Positions 23,755 through 31,599 of a stretch of 64,000 bases of DNA are shown piece by piece. Origin of the DNA: Lacunisphaera limnophila (GTDB lineage Bacteria; Verrucomicrobiota; Verrucomicrobiia; Opitutales; Opitutaceae); the NCBI RefSeq assembly GCF_001746835.1, contig NZ_CP016094.1, positions 1,798,001-1,862,000 on the forward strand, written 5' to 3'. Position numbers and translations under genes: made by a program. Each line of letters begins with the position of its first letter. The first letter of the stretch is position 1. The notes beneath the pieces were generated by a model that did no database searches, was not told where the DNA came from, and was given only the letters and a program-made list of their open reading frames with translations.

Positions 23755-24305
23755 CAGGGTTCGAGAATGAAGAGCGGGCAGTCCCCGAAGCCGCTGCGGA
23801 AGTTACCGGTGGTGAGATTGCCGTCGTCGAGGGTCTCATCGATCGTCTCCATGAGGTCGGCATCGATGAGCAGGGCGGAATCCGCGGTGGAATTGATGGC
23901 GATGGCGGAGCGCCAGCGTCCCCCGGGGCTGGTGCCGCCGGGGTGGGTTTGGTTGTATTCCCAATCGAACTTGCCGCCGATGGGCGTGCCGCGGGTCCAG
24001 TTTTCGAATTGGAGGTCGGAGGCGTCGATCCCGGTCGGCACGATGCCGGCGCCGGCTTCGGCGGGCCAGCTGCCGCGTTCGTGGGCGTAGGCCTGGAAGA
24101 AGGAACTGAAGACGCGGAAGTCGTTGGCGATGGCGGCGGCCCGGGCCTTGCGCTGGATCTGCTGATAGGTGGGGACCGCGGCGAGGAAGAGGATGCTGAT
24201 GATGAGCACGACCACCATGAGCTCGACCAGGCTGATCACGCCCGCGACCGAGCGCGGCAGGCGCTGGCGGCCGATCAGGCGGGAGGGTCGGGGCAGGGCG
24301 GGCAT
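23754..24305 (-). CDS. Type II secretion/type IV pilus major-type pseudopilin
   Basis: A 183-residue pseudopilin with basic leader MPALPRPSRLIGRQRLPRSV, hydrophobic helix ISLVELMVVVLIISILFLAAVP and YQQIQRKARAAAIANDFRVF, which is the GspG/PilE-like alpha-1 helix. Start ATG 24305 gives a 22-residue basic leader; the frame is open to 24440 but the extension has no pilin features. Odd: the Gly before the helix is one residue farther from the conserved Glu than usual (AGVISLVE), so either Glu is at +6 or cleavage follows Val. The C-terminal part could be a decorated pseudopilin domain of DUF1559-like kind, which is uncertain. Confidence 0.82.
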   Translation of the reverse strand: MPALPRPSRLIGRQRLPRSVAGVISLVELMVVVLIISILFLAAVPTYQQIQRKARAAAIANDFRVFSSFFQAYAHERGSWPAEAGAGIVPTGIDASDLQFENWTRGTPIGGKFDWEYNQTHPGGTSPGGRWRSAIAINSTADSALLIDADLMETIDETLDDGNLTTGNFRSGFGDCPLFILEP

Positions 24306-24689
24306 CGGCCGTATTCCGGCGGAGCGCCGTGCAGGTGGCAAGCACCCAGTGGAAGACGTCGGGCGGAAGGGAGGAACGGGCCGAGGCAGGGGTGGCCGCG
24401 AAAAGCCGAAAGGGTGCGAAGCAAAACGGGATGAGATCATTCGCGCTGATCCGCGTCATCCGCGGGAGAATCGGGGATTTCGGACCTGAGCGGGGTTAAC
24501 CACGGAGACACAGAGGCACGGAGAAAGCGAAGGGAGGGACCGCTCAAGTCCGGCCCTTAGTGCCTGGGTGACTTCGTCGTGGAAGCTCGGTCTCCCTGAG
24601 CTTCCGCGAGGGAGGACCCGCGGCCCGGGATCCGGGAATTAGTTATGTGTCCTAATTCACCCCTAACCCTGGATCCCGGACTGCGAGAA
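24306..24689. other. 384-base spacer with repeats and hairpins
   Basis: No gene seen. It holds ATCCGCG-type units around 24449-24467; a three-unit octamer array CACGGAGA, CACAGAGG, CACGGAGA at 24501-24524; a hairpin GGAAGCTC/GAGCTTCC at 24581-24605; and a nested hairpin with arms CCGGGATCC (24625-24633)/GGATCCCGG (24671-24679) around GAATTAG/CTAATTC. The last lies directly beyond the stop of the beta-helix gene and may end its transcript. Confidence 0.65.
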
Positions 24690-26552
24690 TCATTCCGTCT
24701 GGTAGGCGCCGGGGACGTAGGTTTTCTGCACGGGCCAGCCGAGGAGTTGGGCGACGGCGGCGGGGAGCGGGGCCTGGACGGAGAGGGGGCGGGCCGGGGC
24801 GTAGCGGCGGAGCTCGGGGCTTTGCAGGACTGCGGTGGGCGCGAGCGGGAGCAGGACACTGTGGGCGTCGAACTGCGGGAACTTGGCCGTGAGCTCAGCG
24901 GGGGACTGGAGCATGAACTGGTTGGTGTCACCGGCGGCGGGGCTCCACGCGATGAGGGCGGGGCCGACATTCTGCACGAGGGCGGTGTTCGTATCCTCGG
25001 CCCCGGCGACCGCGCGGGCCGCGGCGGGGGCGGCGGGGCGGGCGTAGACGTTGTGGTCGACGGTGTCGAAGGCGGGGTCCTTCAGCCGGTCCTTGAGCGC
25101 GGGGTGCTGGTCGGCGCGGAGGAGGGGCTTGGTGAAGCGGGCGTCGGCGAGGACCAGGTTGCCGCTGAACACGTGGCCGTGGCGCTCGTGGACGTCGGGG
25201 CCGGTGGACGGGTGCCAGCCGAAGTGGTCGCCCTGGGCGCTGCGGGTGTCGCGCTGGAAGGCGGCGGGCGCGTTGAGGAAGGTGTTGTGGTAGATCTTGG
25301 CGCCGGAGCTGTTGAGGATGCGGACCCCGTTGTCGCAATTGATGAAGACGTTGCCGGCGACGGTGACGCCCTTGGAGATTTCCCAGAAGAAACCGTCGAG
25401 GCAGTTCTCGACCCAGTTGTTGATGAAGACGCCATCCACGTTGCCAACGTCGTACCAGAGGCCGTTGGAGTGGGGGTTGTCGATGATGAGGTTGTCGCGG
25501 CAGACGACGCGGTAGGACTGGTTGAAGATCTTCACGGCCGACGGGTAGTAGCCGGTGATCTGCTCGATGTTGTTTCGCGTGAAGATGTTTTTCTCGAGGA
25601 GGCAGTCGGCGGAATCGATGATGTAGATGCCCTCGGTGGAGGTGTCGCTGATGAGGCAGCGGCGGAACGTGGTGCGGTCGCCGCGGAAGTAGCCGGCGAC
25701 GCGGGAGCAGTGGGTGATGGTGACATCCTCGAGGAGGGTGCCGACGACCTCCTGGCCGAAGGTGGAGGGATCGGCGAGTTTCTCGGGCTCGGTGCCCTCG
25801 ACCTCGAGGGCGCGATAGGCGTACTGGGTGAGGGTGAGGCCGCGCATCTGGTAGCCCTTGCGGTCGGATTTCTTGCCGTGCACGTCGCGGGTCGTGCGGG
25901 TGAGGGCGCCGTCGAAGGCGGTGATCTCGATCTGTTTCCCGGCCGGGTCGACCTTGATGAAGACGTAGCCGGCCTCGTAATCGATGGCGTAGGTGTTTTC
26001 CGTGAGTTCGCCTTCCCAGAACGTGGACGCGAGGGGCTTGCCGTCGACGAAGACCATGTCGTTGTTAAATTTGTGGAGGGGGGTGCGCATGCCCTCGCGG
26101 TTGCGGCGCCACCAGTCGGCGGGTTTCTGCGGGAAGAGGGTGGTCCACTTGGTGCGCCAGATGCCGTCGCGCAGGGCTTCCCACTGGTCGGCGACGAGGG
26201 TGCCCTTGAGGACGGGTTTCTCGTCGCGGTAGGGCTGGAGCGTGATGCCCTGGTTGAGGAAGAGGCCGCCGGTGCGGTAGGTGCCGCCGCGGAGGATGAT
26301 GGCATCGCCGGTCACGACGCGGGTGACGGCGGCGGCGAGGGTGGTGGGTTTTTCCAGGGTGCCGGGCGCGTCGGCGGCGCCGTCGGGGGCGACGTAGTAG
26401 ACGTGGGCGGCCGTGGCGGGGACCTCGTAGGTCTGCGGCAGCGGGCCGTAGGGACCGCCCGAGGGCTGGGCGGACAGGGCCGGCGCGAGCCCGAGCGCGA
26501 GGAGGGCAGTCAGCAGGAGGGCGGGCAGGCGGAGGGGGCGTGGGGTGATCAT
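24690..26552 (-). CDS. Secreted right-handed parallel beta-helix protein (pectate lyase-like fold)
   Basis: A 620-residue exported protein. Signal peptide ends near ALSAQ (residue 29). The N-terminal part has the DUF1565-like start VYYVAPDGAADAPGTLEKP followed by DAIILRGGTY, which is typical of secreted beta-helix carbohydrate-active proteins. The middle has repeated short rungs (GTLLEDVTITHCSRVAGYF, RCLISDTSTEGIYIIDSA, NVFINCDNGVRILNSSGAK) that build a right-handed beta-helix. The fold is shared by polysaccharide lyases and epimerases; no catalytic set can be assigned by eye, so activity on a uronic polymer is only inferred from the fold and the neighbourhood. Confidence 0.8.
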   Translation of the reverse strand: MITPRPLRLPALLLTALLALGLAPALSAQPSGGPYGPLPQTYEVPATAAHVYYVAPDGAADAPGTLEKPTTLAAAVTRVVTGDAIILRGGTYRTGGLFLNQGITLQPYRDEKPVLKGTLVADQWEALRDGIWRTKWTTLFPQKPADWWRRNREGMRTPLHKFNNDMVFVDGKPLASTFWEGELTENTYAIDYEAGYVFIKVDPAGKQIEITAFDGALTRTTRDVHGKKSDRKGYQMRGLTLTQYAYRALEVEGTEPEKLADPSTFGQEVVGTLLEDVTITHCSRVAGYFRGDRTTFRRCLISDTSTEGIYIIDSADCLLEKNIFTRNNIEQITGYYPSAVKIFNQSYRVVCRDNLIIDNPHSNGLWYDVGNVDGVFINNWVENCLDGFFWEISKGVTVAGNVFINCDNGVRILNSSGAKIYHNTFLNAPAAFQRDTRSAQGDHFGWHPSTGPDVHERHGHVFSGNLVLADARFTKPLLRADQHPALKDRLKDPAFDTVDHNVYARPAAPAAARAVAGAEDTNTALVQNVGPALIAWSPAAGDTNQFMLQSPAELTAKFPQFDAHSVLLPLAPTAVLQSPELRRYAPARPLSVQAPLPAAVAQLLGWPVQKTYVPGAYQTE

Positions 26553-26693
26553 GGGGGTACAGGTAAAGTGCTGTCGCGTTTGGCGCTAAGGGCAAACCGC
26601 GCCGCCGTGCTAACACTCGAACGGGGGGTGGGGAGCCCGCCCTCCCGTTCCCGTTCTCGACAGACGCGGGAGCTTGCGGCAGCTTTCCGCCCG

Positions 26694-27884
26694 ATGAATC
26701 CGGAGGAAATCGCCCATTGTCAGGCCGTGCTGGGCGTGGCGCCGGGGGTGACGGCGGCGGAGCTGGAGCGGGCGTTCATGAAACGGAACTTTGCCCTGAT
26801 CAAGGGGAAGAGCGGGGCGGCCGACGTGCCGCAGCCGGAACTGGAGGCCGAGCGCGCGCGGTTGCGGGCGGCGTTTGAGAAATTGGGGGCGCATCTGCGG
26901 GCGGTGGAGGCGGCGGGAGCCGCGGCAAGCAGGGACGGAACAGCGGGCACGGGTGTAGGGCGGGGTCTCCGAACCCCGCCTATGAACGAAAGTGTTGCCG
27001 CGTCCTCGGCGGGGTTCGGCGACCCCGCCCTACAGAAACCGCCGCGGACCTTGCTTACGCCGCCGGTGCTCACGGCGCGGGATCCGGCGGACGACGAATT
27101 TTTCCTGCTGCGTTTTGATGACTGGAAGGTGAACACGTTTGTGCCGCCGCTGCTGCTGGCGGTGACGTGGTTGATCACGATCAGCCCGCTGGGTTTTTTC
27201 CTGAAGGGCTTCCACGTGTGGATGCACGAGTTCGGGCATGCGGTGCCGGCGTGGCTGTGCGGGTTTCGCGCCACGCCGCTGCCGTTCGGGTGGACGCCGG
27301 TAGAGCCGGAGTACTCGCATTTTGTCTACTGGGGCCTGCTGCTGCTGTTCGGCCTGCTGTTTGGCGCGGGGCTGCTGGAGCGGAAAGTGTGGGCGATGAT
27401 CGCGGCGGTGGGCCTGGCGGGGCTGCAGTATTACATGACCTGGCGGATGCCGGAGCACCGGCAGGAATTCTGGTGGAGCGCGTTTGGCGGGGTGGGCGGG
27501 GAGTTTGTGCTGAGCACGCTCTGCATGCTGTTTTTCTGGGTGCAGCTGCCGGAGAAATTCCGGTGGGGCGGGTGCCGTTATGTTTTCTTTTTCATCGGCG
27601 CGACCACGTTGATCGCGATCTGGGTGCGGTGGGGCGATGTGTACCGCGGGATCGAGGAGATTCCGTTCGGCTCGATGATCAACGGCGAGGACGACGAGGG
27701 CGGCGACATGAACAAGCTGATGGACGGCTACGGCTGGAAGAAGGCCGAGATCCGCCGGAACTATTATGTCCTCGGCAAGTGGTGTTGGGTGGCGCTGGGA
27801 TTGATGTGGCTCGTGTTCGCGCTGCGGCTGAACCGGGTGGCCGACTGGGTGGTGGGCAAAGTGGGGAGCAAGGAAGAAGGATGA
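26694..27884 (+). CDS. Membrane protein with HEFGH zinc-protease motif and J-like N-terminus
   Basis: A 396-residue protein. Residues 1-75 resemble a J-domain-like helical hairpin (ILE-type VLGVAPGVTAAELERAF then RARLRAAFEKLGAHL) without an HPD motif. From about 145 there are about six membrane segments. HEFGHAVPAW at about 177-186 lies in or at the edge of a membrane segment, matching the HExxH-type motif of intramembrane metalloproteases (M50), though I do not see the second M50 motif clearly. The linker (about 87-117) is encoded by the 81-base palindrome at 26954-27034. ATG 26694 starts just before the J-like region; the long upstream open frame is antisense to the beta-helix gene. The end and stop are in the array at 27876. 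Confidence 0.72.
   Translation: MNPEEIAHCQAVLGVAPGVTAAELERAFMKRNFALIKGKSGAADVPQPELEAERARLRAAFEKLGAHLRAVEAAGAAASRDGTAGTGVGRGLRTPPMNESVAASSAGFGDPALQKPPRTLLTPPVLTARDPADDEFFLLRFDDWKVNTFVPPLLLAVTWLITISPLGFFLKGFHVWMHEFGHAVPAWLCGFRATPLPFGWTPVEPEYSHFVYWGLLLLFGLLFGAGLLERKVWAMIAAVGLAGLQYYMTWRMPEHRQEFWWSAFGGVGGEFVLSTLCMLFFWVQLPEKFRWGGCRYVFFFIGATTLIAIWVRWGDVYRGIEEIPFGSMINGEDDEGGDMNKLMDGYGWKKAEIRRNYYVLGKWCWVALGLMWLVFALRLNRVADWVVGKVGSKEEG
26954..27034. repeat. 81-base palindromic element inside a coding region
   Basis: Left arm 26954-26980 begins TGTAGGGCGGGGT; right arm 27008-27034 is its inverse with one or two differences. Each arm is itself a hairpin (GGCGGGGT...ACCCCGCC). It adds 27 codons without breaking the frame. 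A single arm is found again at 18072-18097. Confidence 0.88.
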
Positions 27885-27966
27885 ATTAAGAAGGAAGAAT
27901 TAAGAAAGCGGGGCGCCGGAAATCCCGGAGCCAGCATTTCATAATTCTTCCTTCATCCTTTCTTCA
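27876..27966. repeat. Inverted pair of heptamer arrays between convergent genes
   Basis: Left: GAAGGAT, GAATTAA, GAAGGAA, GAATTAA, GAAAGCG at 27876-27910. Right (27941-27966), read on the minus strand, is the same sequence with one 7-nt unit missing (AAGGATGAA then GGAAGAATTA). The two arms could fold into a hairpin at the convergent gene ends. Stop codon of the metalloprotease-like gene (27882-27884) and the neighbouring end at 27964 are in the arms. Confidence 0.9.
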
Positions 27967-29352
27967 GGGCAGGTCCATCATCCGGATGCGGCGGTATTCC
28001 ATCTGGCCCATGTCGCCCTCGAGGCCGATCGGGCCGGTGGCGGGGAGGGGCATCGCCTCCTCGAGGACCTCGCCGTTGCAGGTGGCGCGGGCGATACCAT
28101 CCTTCACCGTGACCTCGAGGTCGTTCCAATCGAGCGGGCGGTAGTGCCGCAGCTTGGTGTAGGGCCCGGCGAGCAGGTAGTCGCGGCACTGGAGCTGGGG
28201 GCCGCGCAGGTAGACGCCGCTATCGGCGTTGGGCGTGGCGCGGAACTGGAGCCGGAGCACGAAATTCTGCGGGAACTCGCGTGTCGTCCAGAGTTGCTGG
28301 ACCATGCGGGGCACGGTGGGCGTGGTGACGATGAGGCGGCCGTTCTTCGCCACGAAGCGGCCGTCGGGGCTGGCCTTTAGGCCGTCGAAGGTCACGGCTT
28401 CCTTCACGACGGGCCAGGCGGCGGCATCGGCCGAGGAGGACTGCCAGCCCTGGGCGGACTTGAGATCCTCGGGCGTGGTCGCGCGGCAGCCCCAGCCGGT
28501 GAGATCGTGGCCGTTGAAGAGGCTGACGAAGTCGTTCTCGATGGTGAAGTTGTCGTTCTGGCGCTCGAGAAAGCCGAGGGTGGCGAAGATCGGGCGGAGG
28601 GCGGCGGCCCACTTGGCGTAGCCGTCGTTGTTGGGATGAAGGAGGTCGGGGAACTCCGCGAGGGTGGCATCGTTGCCGGGGCCGGCGAAAAGTTTCCACG
28701 TGTCGAGCATGGTGACCTGGGGCTGGTCGGCGACGGCTTCCTGGTAGAGGCGGTTGACGCGGCGGATGAGGTAGGCGGGCCGGTTCTTCTGGGGCGAGCT
28801 GGGCATGACGTGGCAGACGACGACCGGCATCGCGGGGTTGTGCTTTTTGAGGGCCGCGAGGATGAGGCGGAAATTGGCGGCGATGGTCCAGGGGGTGTTG
28901 CCCGGTTCGTCGAGGTCGTTGGTGCCGATCAGCAGGACGACGGCGGCGGGGTTGAGGGCGATCACGTCCTCCGGCAGACGGAGGAGGACGCCGCGGGTGG
29001 TGTCGCCGGCGATGCCCCGGTTGGCGGTGCGGAGCGTGGGGAAGGCGTCGTCGAAGTTGTCGTGCCAGCCCTGGGTGATGGAGTCGCCGAGGAAGACGAT
29101 GGCGCCCTGGTCGTGTTGGACGCGGGCGGCGAAGGTCGTGCGGCGCTCGCGCCAGAGATTCTTGAACCAGTCGTAGCGGCGGATGGTGCCCTCGCCGGGC
29201 AGGCCGACGTCGGTGGCGGGGAGTTCAAACCGGGGATCGGCGGGCGCCGGGGCGGCCGGGACCGACTGGGCGGACACGCTGGCGGTGAGCAACAGCGAGG
29301 CGAGGACGAGCCCTTTCGACAGGCTCAGGACGGGTAGGGCAGGGGTACGCAT
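27964..29352 (-). CDS. Secreted SGNH esterase fused to DUF1080 domain
   Basis: About 462 residues from ATG 29352. Signal peptide (GLVLASLLLTASVSAQ), then an SGNH hydrolase domain: GDSITQG (Ser), ANRGIAGDT (Gly), LLIGTNDL (Asn) and DLLHPNNDGYAKWA (Asp/His), about residues 75-265. The C-terminal part (about 280-460) is a DUF1080/3-keto-disaccharide hydrolase domain (FVSLFNGHDLTGWG; FRATPNADSGVYLRGPQLQ). The fusion could deacetylate and cleave a modified sugar, which is inferred. Odd: the n-region of the signal peptide, PVLSLSKG, is encoded by a TTCGACAGG repeat element at 29311-29330. ATG 29382 is an alternative start. Confidence 0.88.
   Translation of the reverse strand: MRTPALPVLSLSKGLVLASLLLTASVSAQSVPAAPAPADPRFELPATDVGLPGEGTIRRYDWFKNLWRERRTTFAARVQHDQGAIVFLGDSITQGWHDNFDDAFPTLRTANRGIAGDTTRGVLLRLPEDVIALNPAAVVLLIGTNDLDEPGNTPWTIAANFRLILAALKKHNPAMPVVVCHVMPSSPQKNRPAYLIRRVNRLYQEAVADQPQVTMLDTWKLFAGPGNDATLAEFPDLLHPNNDGYAKWAAALRPIFATLGFLERQNDNFTIENDFVSLFNGHDLTGWGCRATTPEDLKSAQGWQSSSADAAAWPVVKEAVTFDGLKASPDGRFVAKNGRLIVTTPTVPRMVQQLWTTREFPQNFVLRLQFRATPNADSGVYLRGPQLQCRDYLLAGPYTKLRHYRPLDWNDLEVTVKDGIARATCNGEVLEEAMPLPATGPIGLEGDMGQMEYRRIRMMDLP
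29311..29330. repeat. TTCGACAGGCTCAGG element in a signal peptide
   Basis: Third copy of the element found at 16860-16877 and 17862-17879 (shared core CTTTCGACAGGCTCAGGA with small changes). It is translated here as LSLSKG in the signal peptide of the SGNH-DUF1080 protein. Confidence 0.8.
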
Positions 29353-29498
29353 GGGGTGGGGTAACGGGTCATCACCAAACACACGAAAGACCCGAAAGCC
29401 AGATTCGGCTCAGACTAACGTGAGACAGTCCCGGCCCCGCGAGCAGCCCGATGTTTTTCGGGGGTCACCCGTTGGTCGCTCGCCGGTTCGCCCCGGGA

Positions 29499-30314
29499 TC
29501 ACTTTTTCCGGAAGGCAAAGCGGTGATACAGGATCTGTCGCGTGCGGAAGCCGGTGTGCATCTGGCCGCCGACGAGGCCGGCGAACTCACCGAAGAGGTG
29601 GTGGAAGGCGGGTGGGATGAAGTCGTCGATAAGTTTCCGTTTGCGGGCATCGTCGGCCTCGAGGGCGGCGGTGACGGCGGCGGTGATGTCCTCGAGCGCC
29701 ACTTGCTCCCAGTCGCTCTGGGCGGCGAGCGCGGCATGCCAGGCGGGGACGTCGGTGGCGGCCCGAAAATCCGTGTAGAGGAACCAGCCGCCGGGACGCA
29801 GCACGCGCGCGGCCTCGGCGAAGAATTTTTCGATGTGACCGTAGCAGTGGCTGCTCTCGACGTTGAGGACGGCGTCGAAGGAGGCGTCGGGGAAGGGCAG
29901 GTGCTCGGCGTCGCCGACGACGAAGGAAAGTTTGGCCACGGCGGCGTGGCGCTTTTGGCAGAGGGCGACGGCCTGCGCGGAGAAGTCGGCGCCGGTGATT
30001 TGGGCGGGCCGGTGATAGCGCGCGACGAAGCTGGCGCCACCGCCGCGGCCGGAGCCGACCTCGAGGAGGGTTTTCCCGGCGAGGTTCGTCGCTGAGGCGA
30101 CGCGATGGTAGAGCTGGATGCAGAGCCGGTCGGTTTCGTCCGACGGGTCGAGCGCGAGCGCGGCTGCGCCCGCAGGCGGCACGAAGCCGTAGTTCATGAA
30201 CGTCCAGTCGGCGCCCTGGCGGCGTTGGGCGAGGCGGCCATACCACCAGCGCCAGAGCAGGCGGCGCATGAGCGGGGAGGACTCGAGGAGAAACACCGCG
30301 AGGCGGATCAACAT
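29499..30314 (-). CDS. SAM-dependent methyltransferase
   Basis: A 271-residue class I methyltransferase. Motif I is LLEVGSGRGGGASFVA (about residue 91-106), motif II region ITGADFSAQAV, VVGDAEHLPFPDASFDAVLNVE is the post-II acidic region (shown here in part as GDAEHLPFPDASFDAV), and ARVLRPGGWFLYTDF is motif III. This order matches UbiE/phthiotriol-type methyltransferases acting on lipids or small metabolites. The start is ATG 30314; the frame is open to 30431 but the extra part overlaps a GC-rich hairpin. Substrate unknown. Confidence 0.88.
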   Translation of the reverse strand: MLIRLAVFLLESSPLMRRLLWRWWYGRLAQRRQGADWTFMNYGFVPPAGAAALALDPSDETDRLCIQLYHRVASATNLAGKTLLEVGSGRGGGASFVARYHRPAQITGADFSAQAVALCQKRHAAVAKLSFVVGDAEHLPFPDASFDAVLNVESSHCYGHIEKFFAEAARVLRPGGWFLYTDFRAATDVPAWHAALAAQSDWEQVALEDITAAVTAALEADDARKRKLIDDFIPPAFHHLFGEFAGLVGGQMHTGFRTRQILYHRFAFRKK

Positions 30315-30334
30315 GGTGCCACCGTGCCAAGAAA

Positions 30335-30358
30335 AGCCCGGGCTGGCGAGCCCGGGCT
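30335..30358 (-). terminator. Hairpin terminator after kdgK
   Basis: Two copies of AGCCCGGGCT (30335-30344 and 30349-30358) with a 4-nt gap; on the minus strand the second is followed by TTTTC. It lies about 90 bases beyond the kdgK stop and just before the methyltransferase start. Confidence 0.65.
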
Positions 30359-30448
30359 GGGAGGGGGCATTCGACCGAGTGGCGGGTGCGGGGCGCCGGC
30401 CCCGGAAACCTGCCCGGAGTTCAGGTTCCACTTGGGCTCACGGCTGGT

Positions 30449-31543
30449 TCAGCGCACAACCCGCGCGCCGCCGCCACCGATGGTCTTCTCGACCTCCTTG
30501 CGGGTGGCCATCGAGGTGTCGCCGGGGGTGGTCGAGGCGAGCGCGCCGTGGGCGGCGCCGTACTCGACGGCCTTTTGCGCGTCGTTGAACTCGAGGAAAC
30601 CGAACTGGAGGCCGGAGGCGAAGGAGTCGCCGCCGCCGACGCGGTCGAGGATCTCGAGCTTCGGGTATTTCTTGCTCTCGTGGAATTTCCCCGCGTGCCA
30701 GAGGATGGCGGACCAGTCGTTGCTCGTGGCGGTATGGACGTGGCGCAGCGTGGTGGCGGCGACCTTGAAGTTGGGGAAATCCTTCACGGCGGTCTCGATC
30801 ATGGCCTTGAAGGCGTCGGTCTCGATGTGCTTGAGATCCTCGGCGCCCTTGACGGCGAAGCCGAGCGAGGCGGTGAAATCCTCCTCGTTGCCGATCATGA
30901 CATCGACGTACTTGGCGATCTCGCGGTTGACCTCCTGGGCCTTCTTGAGGCCGCCGATGGTCTTCCAAAGCGAGGGGCGGTAGTTCAAATCGTAGGAGAC
31001 GATCGTGCCGTGTTTGTTGGCGGCCTTGACGGCCTCGATGGTGACGGCGGCGGTGCTCTCCGAGAGGGCGGCGTAGATGCCGCCGGTGTGGAACCAGCGG
31101 ACGCCGAGCTTCCCGAAGATGTGGTCCCAGTCGATGTCGCCGGGCTTGATCTGGGAAGCGGCGGTGTTGCCGCGGTCGGGGTTGCCGACGGCGCCGCGGA
31201 TGCCGAAGCCGCGCTCAGTGAAGTTGAGGCCGTTGCGCACGGTGCGGCCGATGCCGTCGTCCTCGCGCCACTTGATGAACTGGGTGTCGACGCCGCCCTG
31301 CATGATGAAATCCTCGACGAGGTGGCCGACCTCGTTGTCGACGAAGGCGGTGACGACGGCGGTTTTGAGACCGAAGCATTTGCGGAGGCCGCGGGAGGTG
31401 TTGTATTCGCCGCCGCCCTCCCAAACTTGGAAGGAGCGCGCGGTGCGGATGCGGCCCTCGCCGGGGTCGAGGCGAAGCATGACTTCGCCGAGCGAGATCT
31501 GGTCGAAGGCGCAGGAGGAGGCGGGTTTGATGGGGAGGGACAT
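30449..31543 (-). CDS. kdgK: 2-dehydro-3-deoxygluconokinase (KDG kinase)
   Basis: A 364-residue PfkB-family sugar kinase. Near the start GEVMLRLDPGEGRI fits KDG kinases; GGGEYNTSRGL is the PfkB signature region 1 and DRVGGGDSFASGLQFG is signature 2 with the catalytic Asp and the anion hole. It phosphorylates 2-keto-3-deoxygluconate to KDPG with ATP in the cytoplasm. It is the second gene after eda on the same strand, separated by 56 bases that are mostly a heptamer array, so the two act in sequence on the product of KduD and of uronate catabolism. Longer than the E. coli enzyme by about 50 residues. Confidence 0.92.
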   Translation of the reverse strand: MSLPIKPASSCAFDQISLGEVMLRLDPGEGRIRTARSFQVWEGGGEYNTSRGLRKCFGLKTAVVTAFVDNEVGHLVEDFIMQGGVDTQFIKWREDDGIGRTVRNGLNFTERGFGIRGAVGNPDRGNTAASQIKPGDIDWDHIFGKLGVRWFHTGGIYAALSESTAAVTIEAVKAANKHGTIVSYDLNYRPSLWKTIGGLKKAQEVNREIAKYVDVMIGNEEDFTASLGFAVKGAEDLKHIETDAFKAMIETAVKDFPNFKVAATTLRHVHTATSNDWSAILWHAGKFHESKKYPKLEILDRVGGGDSFASGLQFGFLEFNDAQKAVEYGAAHGALASTTPGDTSMATRKEVEKTIGGGGARVVR

Positions 31544-31556
31544 GGGGAGAATGGCG

Positions 31557-31591
31557 GAAGGATGAAGTAAGAATTAAGAAGTATGAAAACA
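31557..31591. repeat. Heptamer array between eda and kdgK
   Basis: Five in-phase units on the plus strand: GAAGGAT, GAAGTAA, GAATTAA, GAAGTAT, GAAAACA. They take up most of the 56-base intercistronic spacer. Confidence 0.9.
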
Positions 31592-31599
31592 GGTGCTTT

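Noticed and set aside
24645-26693. Upstream 680-codon extension of the HEFGH membrane protein
   Set aside because: It is antisense to the secreted beta-helix gene and has no domain features; the J-like region starts just after ATG 26694.
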